Shown: piece after piece, positions 49,700 through 59,851 of the stretch | Position numbering within the stretch: the stretch's first letter is position 1 | Layout: every line of letters starts with the position of its first letter | DNA from: Armatimonadota bacterium | GTDB lineage: Bacteria > Sysuimicrobiota > Sysuimicrobiia > Sysuimicrobiales > Humicultoraceae | Direction of reading: 5' to 3' | Assembly: GCA_016869025.1 (NCBI GenBank) | Contig: VGFA01000004.1 | Span: 1-64,000 of the forward strand | Length of the DNA: 64,000 nt | Translations under genes and position numbers: made by a program | Notes under the pieces: model-generated | The model's input: only the letters and a program-made list of their open reading frames with translations | Databases searched by the model: none | What the model was told of the DNA's origin: nothing

Positions 49700-50143
49700 T
49701 CACACTACGCGTACGAGTTCAACCCCGCCTGACTCCAGAACCCGGTGCGCCGCCTGATCTGGATACTCGCCCGCGAAGACGACGCGGCGCAACCCTGAGT
49801 TGAGGATCATCTTGGCGCAGGTCAGGCACGGCTGGTGGGTGACGTAGATCGCGGCGCCCGCGATGGCGACACCGTGGTAGGCCGCCTGGATAATGGCGTT
49901 CTGCTCAGCGTGCAGGCACAAACAGGTGTCGTGACCCGTGCCAGCAGGCGCATCGCTGGCGCACCTCTCGCAGCCACCGTCCCCGCAGTTGGGCAGGCCC
50001 CGGGGAGTGTCGTTGTAGCCCGTTGACAGGACCATCCGATCCTTGACCACGACCGCGCCCACCTGGCGGCGCAGGCAGGTGGAACGGCTGGCCGCGAGTT
50101 GGGCCATCCGCATGAAGTAGGTGTCCCACGAAGGCCTGCTCAT
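49700..50143 (-). CDS. dCMP deaminase (ComEB-like)
   Basis: Converts dCMP to dUMP for thymidylate synthesis. 147 residues with HAEQNAII (zinc His and catalytic Glu) and PCLTCAKMILNSG (zinc Cys pair). The insertion GLPNCGDGGCERCASDA...CLCLHAE has the extra Cys/His typical of dCMP deaminases. It starts one base before the end of glnA and so is probably co-transcribed. Confidence 0.93.
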   Translation of the reverse strand: MSRPSWDTYFMRMAQLAASRSTCLRRQVGAVVVKDRMVLSTGYNDTPRGLPNCGDGGCERCASDAPAGTGHDTCLCLHAEQNAIIQAAYHGVAIAGAAIYVTHQPCLTCAKMILNSGLRRVVFAGEYPDQAAHRVLESGGVELVRVV

Positions 50144-51466
50144 CTAGAAGGCCGTAAGGTAGCAGTCAACCTCCCAGGGGTGCACGCGGGTGACGTACTC
50201 CCGCCACTCCAATCGCTTGGCCCGCGTCAGGTGGTCTACAATGTGGCTGCCGAGCGTATCGCAGATGAGCTCGTCGGCCAGGAACTCTCCCACCGCCTCG
50301 TTGAGGTTCCGGGGAAGCACCCGGATTCCCAACTGGTCCAGCTCGTCTTCGGTCATAGCGTAGATGTTCCGGTTGAGCGGCGGGCCGGCGTCCAGTCCCC
50401 TGGCGATGCCGTCGAGGCCGGCGGCCAGCATCACCGCCATGGCCAGGTACGGGTTGCAGGAGGGATCCGGCATGCGCAGCTCTATGCGCGTGCCATCCCC
50501 GCGCGACACCGGGACGCGCACCAACGGCGACCGGTTGCGCTCTGCCCAGGCGATGTAGACCGGCGCCTCGTACCCTGGCACCAGGCGCTTGTAGGAGTTG
50601 ACCAGGGGGTTGGTCACCGCGCACATGCCCCGCGCGTGGGTCAGCAGCCCGGCGATGTATTGCAGGCATGTTGCGCTGAGCTGGTGGGTGCCCTCGGGGT
50701 CGTAGAAGGCGTTCGTCCTGTTGCGGTACAGCGACTGGTGGGTGTGCATCCCCGACCCGGCGATGCCGGCAATGGGCTTCGGCATGAAGGTCGCGTGCAG
50801 CCCGTGGCGCCTGGCGATCGTCCGCACAACCAGACGGAACGTGGCTATGTTGTCGGCCGCGCGCAGCGCGTCGGCGTACTTGAAGTCAATCTCGTGCTGG
50901 CCATGGGCCACCTCGTGGTGACCGGCCTCGACCTCGAAGCCCATGGCGGAGAGCGCGGTCACCATGTCGGCCCGCGCTTCTTCACCCTTGTCTACCGGCG
51001 CCATGTCAAAGTAGCCGGCCCGGTCGTGCGTCGCCAGCCTGGGCTGACCGTCGGCGTCCGTGGGAAAGAGAAAGAACTCGCACTCCGGCCCGGCCATCAT
51101 GCTGAACCCGCTGCGCGCGGCAGCGGCGATGACGCGGCGCAGCACAGAGCGGGGATCGCCGGCGAACGGTTCCCTCTCGGCGGTATAGATATCGCAGATC
51201 AGGCGCGCCGTGGCCCCTTCCCGGTTCTTCCATGGGAAGAGCGCGAAGGTCGCGCGATCCGGTATGAGATACATGTCCGACTCTTCGATGCGCACGAAGC
51301 CCTCGATTGAGGAGCCATCAAACAGGATCTCGTTGTCGAGCGCCCTCTCGAGCTGCTCTACCGGGATCTCCACGTTCTTGAGGGTGCCAAGGATGTCCGT
51401 GAACTGCAGACGGACAAACCTGACACCCCACTCGCGGGCCTGCTCAAGAACCTGTTCCTTCGTCAT
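50144..51466 (-). CDS. glnA: Glutamine synthetase type I
   Basis: Makes glutamine from glutamate, ammonia and ATP. 440 residues, the short GSI-alpha length. LFDGSSIEGF (Asp50-type loop), GPECEFFLF, GHHEVAHGQHEIDF, GSGMHTHQSL, NPLVNSYKRLVPGYEAP, RNRSPLVRVP and the RMPDPSCNPYLA segment are present; no NLYDLP-type adenylylation site is visible. ATG 51466 follows GGAGGAG. Its first 23 bases overlap the PlsY-AAR fusion gene upstream. Confidence 0.95.
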   Translation of the reverse strand: MTKEQVLEQAREWGVRFVRLQFTDILGTLKNVEIPVEQLERALDNEILFDGSSIEGFVRIEESDMYLIPDRATFALFPWKNREGATARLICDIYTAEREPFAGDPRSVLRRVIAAAARSGFSMMAGPECEFFLFPTDADGQPRLATHDRAGYFDMAPVDKGEEARADMVTALSAMGFEVEAGHHEVAHGQHEIDFKYADALRAADNIATFRLVVRTIARRHGLHATFMPKPIAGIAGSGMHTHQSLYRNRTNAFYDPEGTHQLSATCLQYIAGLLTHARGMCAVTNPLVNSYKRLVPGYEAPVYIAWAERNRSPLVRVPVSRGDGTRIELRMPDPSCNPYLAMAVMLAAGLDGIARGLDAGPPLNRNIYAMTEDELDQLGIRVLPRNLNEAVGEFLADELICDTLGSHIVDHLTRAKRLEWREYVTRVHPWEVDCYLTAF

Positions 51467-53180
51467 CGCCGCTCCTCCGAAGTGCCGTGGTCTGAACCTC
51501 GAACCCCATCTCGGCCGCCCGTGCCACCAGGTACTCGATGTTCTCGGTCTTGGTGCGGTCCCCCAGACTGACGCGCTGGGTACACCCATCGAGCGCGATG
51601 ATCACCGTCTCAGCCAGGCAGGCAGGCACGAGGCCCGGACCGTAGCCCAGGTTGATATTCCAACTAGGATTCCCGGGAAGGCGCACGACTCCTCCTGGAA
51701 TGACCTCGGCTCCCGGCATTGTCTTCACCGAGTCGTCTACATCGTAGGGCCTTCCCAGGTCTATGATGAGACAGCCTTCTCTGACGTGCTCAGGGAAGAT
51801 GACCGGCCGCGGCGAGGAGGTGGCGGTAAAGATGGCGTCGGCCCCGCACAGCACCCCGTGGTCGGTCGTCGCTTCGATGCGCGCGCCGGGGTGGCGGCGC
51901 GCCAGCAACTCACGCGACCGCTCCAGCCGTGACGCATCGGTCCCCAACATGATCAGGCGACCCACGTGCTCCACCACCTGACGGCAGATTCCGAAGCCCA
52001 CGACGCCGTTTGCGCCAACCACCGCGATCGTGGCGTCTGCCGGATCAATGCCGCGGGAGCGAAGCCGGTCGAGGATCACGGGCACTGCCATCTTCACGGT
52101 GCCGGCGGTGTAGGCGCCGCCGTTGGTGACCGCGATCCCGGATCTGGCCGCCACCTCGGTGCCCTTGTTCCCGACGACCGACCAGTAGGCGCCCAGCCCC
52201 AGCACCGTGGCTCCCAGGTTCTCGGCCAGGTGGGCGGCCTGCACCGCCCGCCGTACCGCAAGACGGGGACGCGCTCGAATCTGGTCGGGCAGTAGCGGCA
52301 CGCCAATCAGGTAGACGCGCGCCCGCCGGCCGTCGGCGGTGACAACCGGGTGGAGATCGTCAACCTTCATGGGCCGCACGAAGCGCGCGATCCAGCGCAC
52401 GACGACATCGGAGATGATCCCGCGCCGGCGTAGGGGCATCAGCCAGCGGAACCTGCCGGCCTCCCAGTTGTCGTCAACGGTCATCGGGTGGATCAGGAAC
52501 GCGCACACGGCGTCGTCGCCCAGGAGCAGCGGCAGTGGAAGGCGCTCGCCCATTCTGGGCTCGGTGCCATCGGCTATCCGCGCCAGGTGCTCCTTGTGGT
52601 TCCACAGGATCACGATCGCGAGCGCCAGACCCAGTACCAGGTACGGCGCGCGGCTGCCAAGCACCCACAGGGCCGGGGGCAGGCTTGCCGTGCCGAGCAC
52701 CGTCGCCAGCGAGAGATAGCCCCAGCGCCGGCCCGCGATCCTCGGCAACCCCAGCGCCACAAACGCTACGGCCGCGGGAACCGCCAGTGCTGTCCAGGGT
52801 ACCGCGCTCAGGATCGCCAGGCCGAGAAACGCACCCGCGGCCACCACGACACCCTTCACCCGTACCGTTGCCGGCGGCGCAAGAAACCAGAAGGGCGAGT
52901 AGGCGTGGCCAGCCACCACCGCGGCCGCGGAAGCGGTCAGGGTCCAGTCGCCGCCGCCCAGCAACCGGGCGGCGGCAACCGCGAGTCCTCCTTTGAGCAG
53001 GTCAAGCGCGGCGGCCAGCGCAAGGGTGTGGGCCCCGGCCGCGGCGGCTACCGTCCCCAGGCCGAGGTTGTGCGCGGAGTAACGGCGCAGATCCACGCCG
53101 CGCAGGAGCCGGCCAACGGCGTATCCGGTGGGAAGGCCTCCGAGAGCGAAGGCGAGGACGGTGGCTACGATGCTCAGCAC
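51444..53180 (-). CDS. PlsY-like membrane domain fused to acyl-ACP reductase-like domain
   Basis: 578 residues in two parts. Residues 1 to about 215 form a PlsY-type glycerol-3-phosphate acyltransferase: six helices, LPTGYAVGRLLRGVDLRRYS, DLLKGG, and NHKEHLARIADGTEPRMGER; the usual GSGNxGATN loop is changed to SAHNLGLGTV. Residues about 225-565 resemble cyanobacterial long-chain acyl-ACP reductase: HPMTVDDNW..., NGGAYTAGTVK, nucleotide loop AVVGANGVVGFGICR (387-400) and a Cys470 (EGCLIIDLG) at the place of the acylated cysteine. Together this suggests channelling of acyl chains between acyl-phosphate/ACP and aldehyde. The overlap with glnA is probably incidental. Confidence 0.85.
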   Translation of the reverse strand: MLSIVATVLAFALGGLPTGYAVGRLLRGVDLRRYSAHNLGLGTVAAAAGAHTLALAAALDLLKGGLAVAAARLLGGGDWTLTASAAAVVAGHAYSPFWFLAPPATVRVKGVVVAAGAFLGLAILSAVPWTALAVPAAVAFVALGLPRIAGRRWGYLSLATVLGTASLPPALWVLGSRAPYLVLGLALAIVILWNHKEHLARIADGTEPRMGERLPLPLLLGDDAVCAFLIHPMTVDDNWEAGRFRWLMPLRRRGIISDVVVRWIARFVRPMKVDDLHPVVTADGRRARVYLIGVPLLPDQIRARPRLAVRRAVQAAHLAENLGATVLGLGAYWSVVGNKGTEVAARSGIAVTNGGAYTAGTVKMAVPVILDRLRSRGIDPADATIAVVGANGVVGFGICRQVVEHVGRLIMLGTDASRLERSRELLARRHPGARIEATTDHGVLCGADAIFTATSSPRPVIFPEHVREGCLIIDLGRPYDVDDSVKTMPGAEVIPGGVVRLPGNPSWNINLGYGPGLVPACLAETVIIALDGCTQRVSLGDRTKTENIEYLVARAAEMGFEVQTTALRRSGDDEGTGS

Positions 53181-53185
53181 AGGGT

Positions 53186-53815
53186 CTACTTGGTCCCGAA
53201 CAGGCGATCGCCCGCGTCTCCCAACCCGGGCACGATGTAGCCCTTGTCGTTGAGGTGGCTGTCCACCTCGGCGGTGTAGATCTCAACGTCCGGGTGGGCG
53301 TCCTGGACCTTCTTGATCCCTTCGGGCGCGGAGATGATCGCCATCACCTTGATGTTATGGCATCCATGGGCCTTGAGGGTGTTGATCGCCTCCACGGTTG
53401 ATCCACCGGTGGCCAGCATGGGATCTAGAATCATCGCCTCCCGCTCGGCGATGTCGGCCGGCAGCTTGACGAAGTAGCTGACCGGCTGCAGGGTGTCGTG
53501 GTCGCGGTACATGCCTATGTGTCCGACCCGCGCGGTGGGAATGAGCCGGGTAATCGCGGTCTCCATCACCAGCCCGGCTCGTAGAATCGGAATCACCGCC
53601 AGTTCTTGCCCGGCTATGGACCAGCCGGTGGTTGTGGCGAGCGGCGTCTCGACCTCGATCTCGCGCACCGGGTGCGAGCGGGTCGCCTCATAGGCCATCA
53701 GCGCCGCCAGCTCCTCGGTGAGTTCGCGGAACTCCTTGTGGCCGGTGCGTTTGTCTCGCAGGATCGTGAGCTTGTGCCTTATCAGCGGGTGATCGAACAC
53801 GTGCACGGTGGGCAT
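53186..53815 (-). CDS. upp: Uracil phosphoribosyltransferase
   Basis: Salvages uracil with PRPP to UMP. About 209 residues: [25 protein letters not shown], the PRPP loop [13 protein letters not shown] and [13 protein letters not shown] at the end, normal for the family. ATG 53815 and the preceding GTG both lie at good distance from AGGAGG. Five bases separate it from the PlsY-AAR gene. Confidence 0.95.
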   Translation of the reverse strand: MPTVHVFDHPLIRHKLTILRDKRTGHKEFRELTEELAALMAYEATRSHPVREIEVETPLATTTGWSIAGQELAVIPILRAGLVMETAITRLIPTARVGHIGMYRDHDTLQPVSYFVKLPADIAEREAMILDPMLATGGSTVEAINTLKAHGCHNIKVMAIISAPEGIKKVQDAHPDVEIYTAEVDSHLNDKGYIVPGLGDAGDRLFGTK

Positions 53816-53991
53816 CACCGGGCCTCCTGGATGGTCTGGAAGTTGCTACCGGCTTCGATGCCGTCTGGAGGCATCCCTCCCCACAGATGCGCACCTCCCC
53901 ATGGAACCATCCCTCCCCGTGGAGGCAAGTCGCTGGCCTCCGCCGAAGACATATGGGGACGCAACCGCACGGATCCCCTGGAGGCCCGAAG

Positions 53992-55320
53992 ATGATCCTT
54001 GAGCGTCAGGACCTGGAACTGTCCGCGATAATGGCGCGCGAGCGCGCGCGGCAGCGGGACGGCATCGAGCTCATACCGTCCGAGAACTACGTCTCGGCCG
54101 CTGTGCTGGAGGCGATGGGCTCCATTCTCACCAACAAGTACTCGGAGGGGTATCCCGGCCACCGGTACTACGGCGGAAACGAGAACATAGACGAGATCGA
54201 GCGGCTGGCGCAGCGGCGCGCCAGGGATCTGTTTGGCGTGCCGCACGTGAACGTCCAGCCCTACTCCGGCAGCCCTGCCAACCTGGCGGTGTACCTGGCG
54301 ACCTGCGAGCCGGGCGACGTCATCATGGGCCAGAACCTGACAGACGGTGGTCACCTGACCCACGGGTGGAAGGTCAGCGCCACCGGTATCTTCTACCGGA
54401 GCGTCCCTTACCACGTGCGCCCCGACGGCCTGATTGACCTCGACGAAGTACGGCGTCTGGCGCACGAGGCCCGGCCCCGTCTGATCTGGTGCGGCGCCAC
54501 CGCCTACGTGCGGGAGATGCCGTTTGCGCAGTTCGCCGAGATCGCCGACGAGGTGGGGGCGTATCTGGCCGCGGACATCGCCCACATAGCCGGGCTTATC
54601 GCAGGAGGCGCGCACCCCAGCCCGGTCGGGCACGCGCACATCGTCACAACCACCACGCACAAGACGCTGCGCGGCCCCCGCGGCGCCATGATAATGGTCA
54701 CCGCCCGCGGCATGGCCAAGGACAGGCAACTGCCCGAGAAGATTGATCGGGCCATCTTCCCCGGACTCCAGGGCGGACCGCACGACCACACGACCGCCGC
54801 GATCGCGGTTGCGCTGGCCGAGGCCTCGCGGCCGGAGTTCAGTGACTACGCCGCGCAGATCGTGGCGAACGCGCGGGCGCTGGCCTCGGCGCTGATCAGC
54901 AAAGGGTTCACGCTCGTGACGGGTGGGACCGACAACCACATGCTGCTGGCGGATCTCACACCGGGGGGTGCCGGCCGCGGCGTGTTCATGCAGGAGGCGC
55001 TGGACGCCGTTGGGATCACGGCCAACAAGAACACGATTCCCGGGGAGCCCTCGTCGGCGTTCTACCCCTCGGGTGTGCGCCTGGGCACGCCGGCCGCGAC
55101 GACGCGCGGCATGCGCGAGCCAGAGATGGCCCAGATCGCGGGCTGGATGGCGCAGGTGCATGAGGAGATCCGACCGTTCCTGCTGCCGGAGGATCGGGTG
55201 GCCAGGAACCGGGCGCTGAAGGAGTTCCGCGCCATGATCGGCGCAAGTCCGCGCCTGGGGGCAATCAGGGAAGAAGTGCGGGCGCTATGCCTGAGGTTCC
55301 CGGTGCCGGGTATCTCGTAG
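53992..55320 (+). CDS. glyA: Serine hydroxymethyltransferase
   Basis: PLP enzyme interconverting serine and glycine with tetrahydrofolate, the main one-carbon source. About 442 residues: ELIPSENYVS, TNKYSEGYPGHRYYGGNENID, SGSPANLAVY, HLTHGWKVS, ADIAHIAGLI, the PLP lysine in TTTTHKTLRGPRG, and PSSAFYPSGVRLGTPA. ATG 53992 follows GGAGG; the open frame reaches upstream to 53887 without homology. Confidence 0.96.
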   Translation: MILERQDLELSAIMARERARQRDGIELIPSENYVSAAVLEAMGSILTNKYSEGYPGHRYYGGNENIDEIERLAQRRARDLFGVPHVNVQPYSGSPANLAVYLATCEPGDVIMGQNLTDGGHLTHGWKVSATGIFYRSVPYHVRPDGLIDLDEVRRLAHEARPRLIWCGATAYVREMPFAQFAEIADEVGAYLAADIAHIAGLIAGGAHPSPVGHAHIVTTTTHKTLRGPRGAMIMVTARGMAKDRQLPEKIDRAIFPGLQGGPHDHTTAAIAVALAEASRPEFSDYAAQIVANARALASALISKGFTLVTGGTDNHMLLADLTPGGAGRGVFMQEALDAVGITANKNTIPGEPSSAFYPSGVRLGTPAATTRGMREPEMAQIAGWMAQVHEEIRPFLLPEDRVARNRALKEFRAMIGASPRLGAIREEVRALCLRFPVPGIS

Positions 55321-55338
55321 TCCGAACACCGGGCCGGC

Positions 55339-55788
55339 TTACCTCCTGTGGTCCCGCTCGTACTTCGAGATCTTCTCGATCCGCGGGATGTGCCGGCCGC
55401 CCTCGAACGGGGTCGTCAACCAGGCCCGGACGATCTCCTTGGCCACCTCCATGCCCACGATGCGCGCGCCCAGGGCGATCATGTTTGAGTCGTTGTGGGA
55501 TCTGGCCAGCCGGGCGGTCGTAACGTCGTGGACCACGGCGCAGCGAATGCCCAGGACCTTGTTGGCCGCCATGGCCTCGCCGTTGCCGGTCCCCCCAAAA
55601 ATGATGCCCCGGTCGGAATCACCGCGTGCAACTGCCTCGGCCACCGCGATGCAGTAGTCGGGATAGTCCACGGGCTCGACCGAGCCGGTGCCAAGGTCGC
55701 GCACCTCGTGGCCGAGTTCCAGCAGCAACCGCGCCACCTCGGCCTTCAGGATCACGCCCGCGTGGTCTCCACCGATCGCTATCCGCAT
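55339..55788 (-). CDS. rpiB: Ribose-5-phosphate isomerase B
   Basis: Interconverts ribose-5-phosphate and ribulose-5-phosphate. 149 residues: IAIGGDHAGVILK, DYPDYCIAVAEAVARG, FGGTGNGEAMAANKVLGIRCAVVHD, and NDSNMIALGARIVG. The usual active Cys in the CGTG loop is Gly here (FGGTGNG). ATG 55788 follows GGGAGGTGATCC. Downstream of prmC by five bases. Confidence 0.94.
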   Translation of the reverse strand: MRIAIGGDHAGVILKAEVARLLLELGHEVRDLGTGSVEPVDYPDYCIAVAEAVARGDSDRGIIFGGTGNGEAMAANKVLGIRCAVVHDVTTARLARSHNDSNMIALGARIVGMEVAKEIVRAWLTTPFEGGRHIPRIEKISKYERDHRR

Positions 55789-55793
55789 ACGGA

Positions 55794-56687
55794 TCACCTC
55801 CCGCAATCAATGCCTACACAACGAGCACCCGCGGGCCAGCGGGCGGCGACCACGCGTTCCCATCCCAGCCCGTCGCGCCGCACCTGCACGGCTTCGTAGC
55901 CGGCCCTCTGTTCCAGAAGTTCGACCACCCGCGGCGCCTGGCCTGCTGCCACCTCCATCACCAGCCAGCCGCCAGGACGCAGCGCCCCAGGTGCCTCGTC
56001 CACCAGGCGAGCGTGGACGCTCTCGCCCTGCCCTGGCGCCACAACCGCCAGCGCCGGCTCGAACTCCCGGATCTCGCGCGGCAGGCCGGCGGCGGCCTCC
56101 GGGGCAATGTACGGCGGATTGCACGCCACGGCGTCGAGCCGCCATCCCCCACCGATCACCGGTTCCAGCAGGTCGCCGGCGAGGAAGGTGATGCGCTCAG
56201 CGACCCGGTGGCGCGCGGCGTTGGCGCGGGCTACCTCCAGGGCGCCGTGCGAGAGATCGGTGGCCACCACCGGCGCATCGGGCCGCAGGACGGCCACGCT
56301 CACCGCTATCGCGCCGCTGCCCGTGCCGATGTCGGCAACAACCGGAGAGGTGGCGCCGCGCAGCAGTTCCAGCACGGTTTCTACCAGTACCTCGGTCTCG
56401 GGGCGCGGGATCAACACCCGCTCGTCCACCAGGAAGTCGAGTCCCATGAACTCGCGGTGACCGACGATGTAGGCCAGCGGCCGCCCGCGGGCACGCTCGC
56501 CGATGTAGCCCAGGTACCGGTCCCGGGCCCTGTCGGGGACCGGTTGGTTCCTTGCGATGTGGAACTGGGTGCGGGTCAGGTCGAGCGCGTGGCGGAGCAG
56601 CAACTCTGCCGTGACCGCGGCTTCCTCGATCCCCAGCGCCGCCAGGTGATCCCTGCCCGCCTGCCAGGCCTCGGCGACCGTTCTCAA
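55794..56687 (-). CDS. prmC: Release factor glutamine methyltransferase
   Basis: Methylates the GGQ glutamine of release factors. 297 residues: helical N-terminal domain, SAM motif [16 protein letters not shown], and the catalytic CNPPYI. It sits directly behind prfA with overlapping stop/start (56684-56687), the standard partner order. Confidence 0.95.
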   Translation of the reverse strand: MRTVAEAWQAGRDHLAALGIEEAAVTAELLLRHALDLTRTQFHIARNQPVPDRARDRYLGYIGERARGRPLAYIVGHREFMGLDFLVDERVLIPRPETEVLVETVLELLRGATSPVVADIGTGSGAIAVSVAVLRPDAPVVATDLSHGALEVARANAARHRVAERITFLAGDLLEPVIGGGWRLDAVACNPPYIAPEAAAGLPREIREFEPALAVVAPGQGESVHARLVDEAPGALRPGGWLVMEVAAGQAPRVVELLEQRAGYEAVQVRRDGLGWERVVAARWPAGARCVGIDCGR

Positions 56688-57772
56688 TCCACGGCCGTCA
56701 GGCGCTCTGTCTCCTCGGCCGCGGTCAGCGCGTCAACGACCTCGTCCATGTCGCCGTCGAGGATCGCGTCGAGGCGGTGAAGGCTGAGCCCGATGCGATG
56801 GTCGGTCATGCGGTTCTGGGGAAAGTTGTAGGTCCGGACCTTCTCGCTGCGCACCCCGGTTCCCACCTGCAACCGGCGTTCCTGGGCGATCGCCTCGGCC
56901 TGCTCCTGCTCGGCCCGCTCCAGAAGGTGCGCCCGCAGGATGCGCATCGCCTTCTCCCGGTTCTGAAACTGGGATCGCTCGTCCTGGCAGGCCACAACGA
57001 TCCCCGTGGGGATGTGCCGGATCCGCACCGCGGTCTCGACCTTGTTTACGTTCTGGCCGCCGGCCCCACCCGCCCGGTAGGTCCCCACGTCAATCTCGTC
57101 GGGCCGGATGGTGACCTCCACCTCTTCGGCTTCGGGCAGCACCGCAACCGTGACGGTGGACGTGTGGATGCGTCCCGAGGCCTCGGTCACCGGCACGCGC
57201 TGCACGCGGTGCACGCCGCTCTCGTACTTCAGCCGGCTGTACGCCCCGCGGCCGGTTATCGCGAAGATCACCTCTTTGAACCCGCCGATGCCGGTTGCAT
57301 TCGCTGAGAGAACCTCCGATTTCCACCGGCGCAACTCCGCGTAGCGCGAGTACATCCTAAGGAGATCTCCGGCGAACAGGGCGGCCTCATCGCCGCCGGT
57401 CCCCGCGCGGATCTCAACGATGACGTTGCGGTCGTCGCGCGGATCACGGGGCAGCAGGAGTACCCTCAACTCTTCCTCGAGATCGTCGAGCACCTCGCGC
57501 AGTTGGGCGGCCTCGCTCTTTGCCAGATCGCGGAGTTCGGGGTCGGCCTCCTCGCGCACCATCACCTCGGCCTCTTCGGCGTCGCGGCAGGCCGCGCGAT
57601 AAGCGCGGAAGCGCGACACGGTCAGATCGAGCCCCGAGAACTCGCGGGCGATCTGCTGATAGCGGGCCCGGTCGGAGTGAACCGCCGGGTCGGCCATGGC
57701 CGCGGACAGCGCCTCGAACCTGGCCTCCGCTGCTTCCAGGCGGGCCTGCATGCGTGAATCCATACGTGTCAT
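56684..57772 (-). CDS. prfA: Peptide chain release factor 1
   Basis: Ends translation at UAA and UAG. 362 residues with GGQ-type motif [20 protein letters not shown] and the codon-recognition tripeptide region [12 protein letters not shown] upstream. The start is uncertain among ATG 57772, 57763 and 57751: the -10 box at 57782-57787 leaves almost no leader for the first, so it may be leaderless. Confidence 0.96.
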   Translation of the reverse strand: MTRMDSRMQARLEAAEARFEALSAAMADPAVHSDRARYQQIAREFSGLDLTVSRFRAYRAACRDAEEAEVMVREEADPELRDLAKSEAAQLREVLDDLEEELRVLLLPRDPRDDRNVIVEIRAGTGGDEAALFAGDLLRMYSRYAELRRWKSEVLSANATGIGGFKEVIFAITGRGAYSRLKYESGVHRVQRVPVTEASGRIHTSTVTVAVLPEAEEVEVTIRPDEIDVGTYRAGGAGGQNVNKVETAVRIRHIPTGIVVACQDERSQFQNREKAMRILRAHLLERAEQEQAEAIAQERRLQVGTGVRSEKVRTYNFPQNRMTDHRIGLSLHRLDAILDGDMDEVVDALTAAEETERLTAVD

Positions 57773-57781
57773 GGCTCTCCG

Positions 57782-57787
57782 ATTATA
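57782..57787 (-). promoter_or_regulatory. -10 box upstream of prfA
   Basis: TATAAT on the minus strand, ten bases before the first prfA start codon; no clear -35 box. Transcription from here would begin almost at the ATG, giving a leaderless or very short-leader message for the prfA-prmC-rpiB group. Confidence 0.45.
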
Positions 57788-57816
57788 TCATCGGTCCGGC
57801 GGGATGGCCGAAATGG

Positions 57817-58407
57817 TCAGACAGCCGGTCCACCCGGGCGGCCTGGGACCTGATGGCACCTGCGGCAGCGTGCTTCATAGGCCTCTCGCGCGCCCACCAG
57901 GATTACCGGATCGTTGTAGTGCGCCGCGCGGCCTTCCACCAACCGCTGGGTGCGGCTCGCAGGGGCCCCGCACGTCATGCAGATCGCCTGCAGCTTGGTG
58001 ACTTCCTCGGCCACCGCCAGCAGGTGGGGGATCGGTCCGAAAGGCACGCCCCGGAAGTCGGTGTCGAGGCCGGTCAGGAGAACGCGGATCCCCCTGCCGG
58101 CAAGCGTCTCGGCCACCTCCGCGATCCCGTTGTCGAGGAACTGCACCTCGTCCACGGCCACGACCTCGGTGCCCGGATCCACCAGATCCAGGATCTCGGC
58201 GCTCCGGGTCACTGGTATCGCCTCGATGCGCACGCCGTTGTGCGAGGTGATCGCGCCTGCGGCGTAGCGGTCGTCGAGCGCGTGCTTGAAGACGGCCACT
58301 CGCTGCCGGGCGATCTGAGCGCGGCGCACGCGGCGGATTAGCTCCTCTGTCTTGCCACTGAACATGCTCCCGCAGATGATCTCGATACCCCCGGTAGCGC
58401 GATTCAT
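57817..58407 (-). CDS. tdk: Thymidine kinase
   Basis: Phosphorylates thymidine with ATP. 196 residues: P-loop [35 protein letters not shown] and zinc cysteines CMTCG and CRRCH. ATG 58407 follows GGAGGCGACG and overlaps the preceding gene's stop by four bases (ATGA). A Cys-His-rich end is normal for type II enzymes. Confidence 0.95.
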   Translation of the reverse strand: MNRATGGIEIICGSMFSGKTEELIRRVRRAQIARQRVAVFKHALDDRYAAGAITSHNGVRIEAIPVTRSAEILDLVDPGTEVVAVDEVQFLDNGIAEVAETLAGRGIRVLLTGLDTDFRGVPFGPIPHLLAVAEEVTKLQAICMTCGAPASRTQRLVEGRAAHYNDPVILVGAREAYEARCRRCHQVPGRPGGPAV

Positions 58408-59516
58408 CGTCGCCTCCTGGTTCCTGCGCGCCTGTACCCCCGGCCTCGCCAGGCGTGGCGGATGGTCGGCCCCGCCAGCAGGAGCACGGCCAGAACGATC
58501 GGTCCCAGGCCCAGTGCCCACAGCGCCGCCGTGACTGCCAGCCGCGTCCGGGAGACCTGCCGCTGGACCTGCTCGCCGGCCTTCCGGCCTGCCTCCACAG
58601 CCCGAGAAGCGCCCACGATGTCCAGCCGGCGCAGGGCCCCGGTTGCGCGTAGGGCCTCGACATAGGCCGTCGCGCCGCCGGGTCTGGACACCAGCCGCCC
58701 TGGGGTCTGGGCAAGGGTATAGGCGCATGCATATTCTACCCCGCGCCTGTAGGTGCGGAAGTCCACGTCCGAGAGGCGCGGGGGCGCGGTCTGCGCGAGC
58801 CGCGTGCGCCAGCGCCAGTCGGCCTCGGCCATTGAAATGCCAAAGTGCCGCTGGAAGAGCGAGGGGAAGTCGTACCACCGCACTCCGCCCTCCAGCGCAA
58901 ACGCCGCCACATGCCGCAGGCCGTGCTCCTCGGCCAGGTAGGCGAGAAACGATACGCTCTGGGCGTAGGCGCTGGGCAGGGCCCGGCTGAAGTCGAGCTG
59001 GTGCACGATCTCCGCAATCGGCGGCAGGCCATCCCTCTCGAGGAACAGCCTGGCATGAGCGTGGCTGTCAACCCCGATCAGCCTGTCGGCGATGAGATCC
59101 CCCATCCCCCAGGATAGGAGCGGCACTGATCGTCCCACTGCCTGGCGGACGACAATCCGCGCCACCTGGTAAGGGGAGACCAGAACATCGCCTCCCTCCA
59201 CGACGGTCCCCCACCCGTGGACCGTGCCGTCCCGAAGGATCGCAAACTGCCACCAGTCCTTCTGGAACCGATCAGGCGATGGGAACAGCGGGTAGGTGAG
59301 CAGGCCGTCGGGCGCAAGGCCGCTGTCGCGCTCAATCCGCAGCAGGAGGTTGTCTAGGAGGACCGCAACCCGGCCTGCCATGGCTTCTTCTCGCGTTCCG
59401 GGCAGAGTGTAGACCGCGGACCGCGCGCCGGCGGTGGCCACCCAGGGGGGAACCTGGGGCGCGGTGGCACCGGAAGGCGGGCTCCACGCCAGGACGGATC
59501 CCGCGGAGAGAGCCAC
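58404..59516 (-). CDS. Exported protein, possible inactive peptidase-MA-like
   Basis: About 370 residues with an N-terminal signal-like segment ([13 protein letters not shown]), a soluble region, and a C-terminal membrane helix ([24 protein letters not shown]) with a basic tail. The middle ([28 protein letters not shown]... [20 protein letters not shown]) follows the pattern of the helical half of peptidase-MA-like proteins, but no HExxH is seen where the zinc site should be ([14 protein letters not shown]). The start is uncertain: GTG 59516 gives a short signal, and CTG codons just upstream would lengthen it. Lies between rpmE and tdk. Confidence 0.6.
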   Translation of the reverse strand: MALSAGSVLAWSPPSGATAPQVPPWVATAGARSAVYTLPGTREEAMAGRVAVLLDNLLLRIERDSGLAPDGLLTYPLFPSPDRFQKDWWQFAILRDGTVHGWGTVVEGGDVLVSPYQVARIVVRQAVGRSVPLLSWGMGDLIADRLIGVDSHAHARLFLERDGLPPIAEIVHQLDFSRALPSAYAQSVSFLAYLAEEHGLRHVAAFALEGGVRWYDFPSLFQRHFGISMAEADWRWRTRLAQTAPPRLSDVDFRTYRRGVEYACAYTLAQTPGRLVSRPGGATAYVEALRATGALRRLDIVGASRAVEAGRKAGEQVQRQVSRTRLAVTAALWALGLGPIVLAVLLLAGPTIRHAWRGRGYRRAGTRRRR

Positions 59517-59545
59517 CAGTGCCAGGGTCAGCGAGCGCGTGGGGT

Positions 59546-59752
59546 CTACTGGACCTTCAGGCCGTACTTGCGGGCGAACTTCTGGACCCTGCCCTCGGCA
59601 TCAACGAACCTGCGTTGGCCGGTGTAGAAGGGGTGGCACTTCGAGCAGATCTCGACGCGGATCGCCTTCTTGGTGGATCCGGTCAAGAACGTTTCGCCGC
59701 AGGCGCAGGTAACGCGCGCCTCATGGTAGTTGGGGTGGATACCCTGCTTCAT
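59546..59752 (-). CDS. rpmE: Ribosomal protein bL31
   Basis: 68 residues: [22 protein letters not shown], then [23 protein letters not shown]. The Cys-x-Cys and CSKCH give the zinc-binding form. ATG 59752 follows GAGGAGAAGG; the longer frame to 59791 adds sequence outside the family. Confidence 0.96.
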   Translation of the reverse strand: MKQGIHPNYHEARVTCACGETFLTGSTKKAIRVEICSKCHPFYTGQRRFVDAEGRVQKFARKYGLKVQ

Positions 59753-59796
59753 GTCCTTCTCCTCGTTGCCGTTCACCCTGGGTGGGAACACGCGGC

Positions 59797-59802
59797 ATTA
59801 TA
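59797..59802 (-). promoter_or_regulatory. Extended -10 promoter of rpmE
   Basis: TGGTATAAT on the minus strand gives a TATAAT with an upstream TG-type extension, about 45 bases before the rpmE start. A -35 box is not evident. It probably drives rpmE, the exported protein gene and tdk. Confidence 0.5.
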
Positions 59803-59851
59803 CCAGACCGGACCGCCAGCGTCGAGGCCAGTTCATGCGCGCGAGAATGGA

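Noticed and set aside
53860-53990. Repeated CCATCCCTCCCC-type bits before glyA as a regulatory RNA
   Set aside because: Short, imperfect and without stable pairing; no glycine or other riboswitch core is seen.
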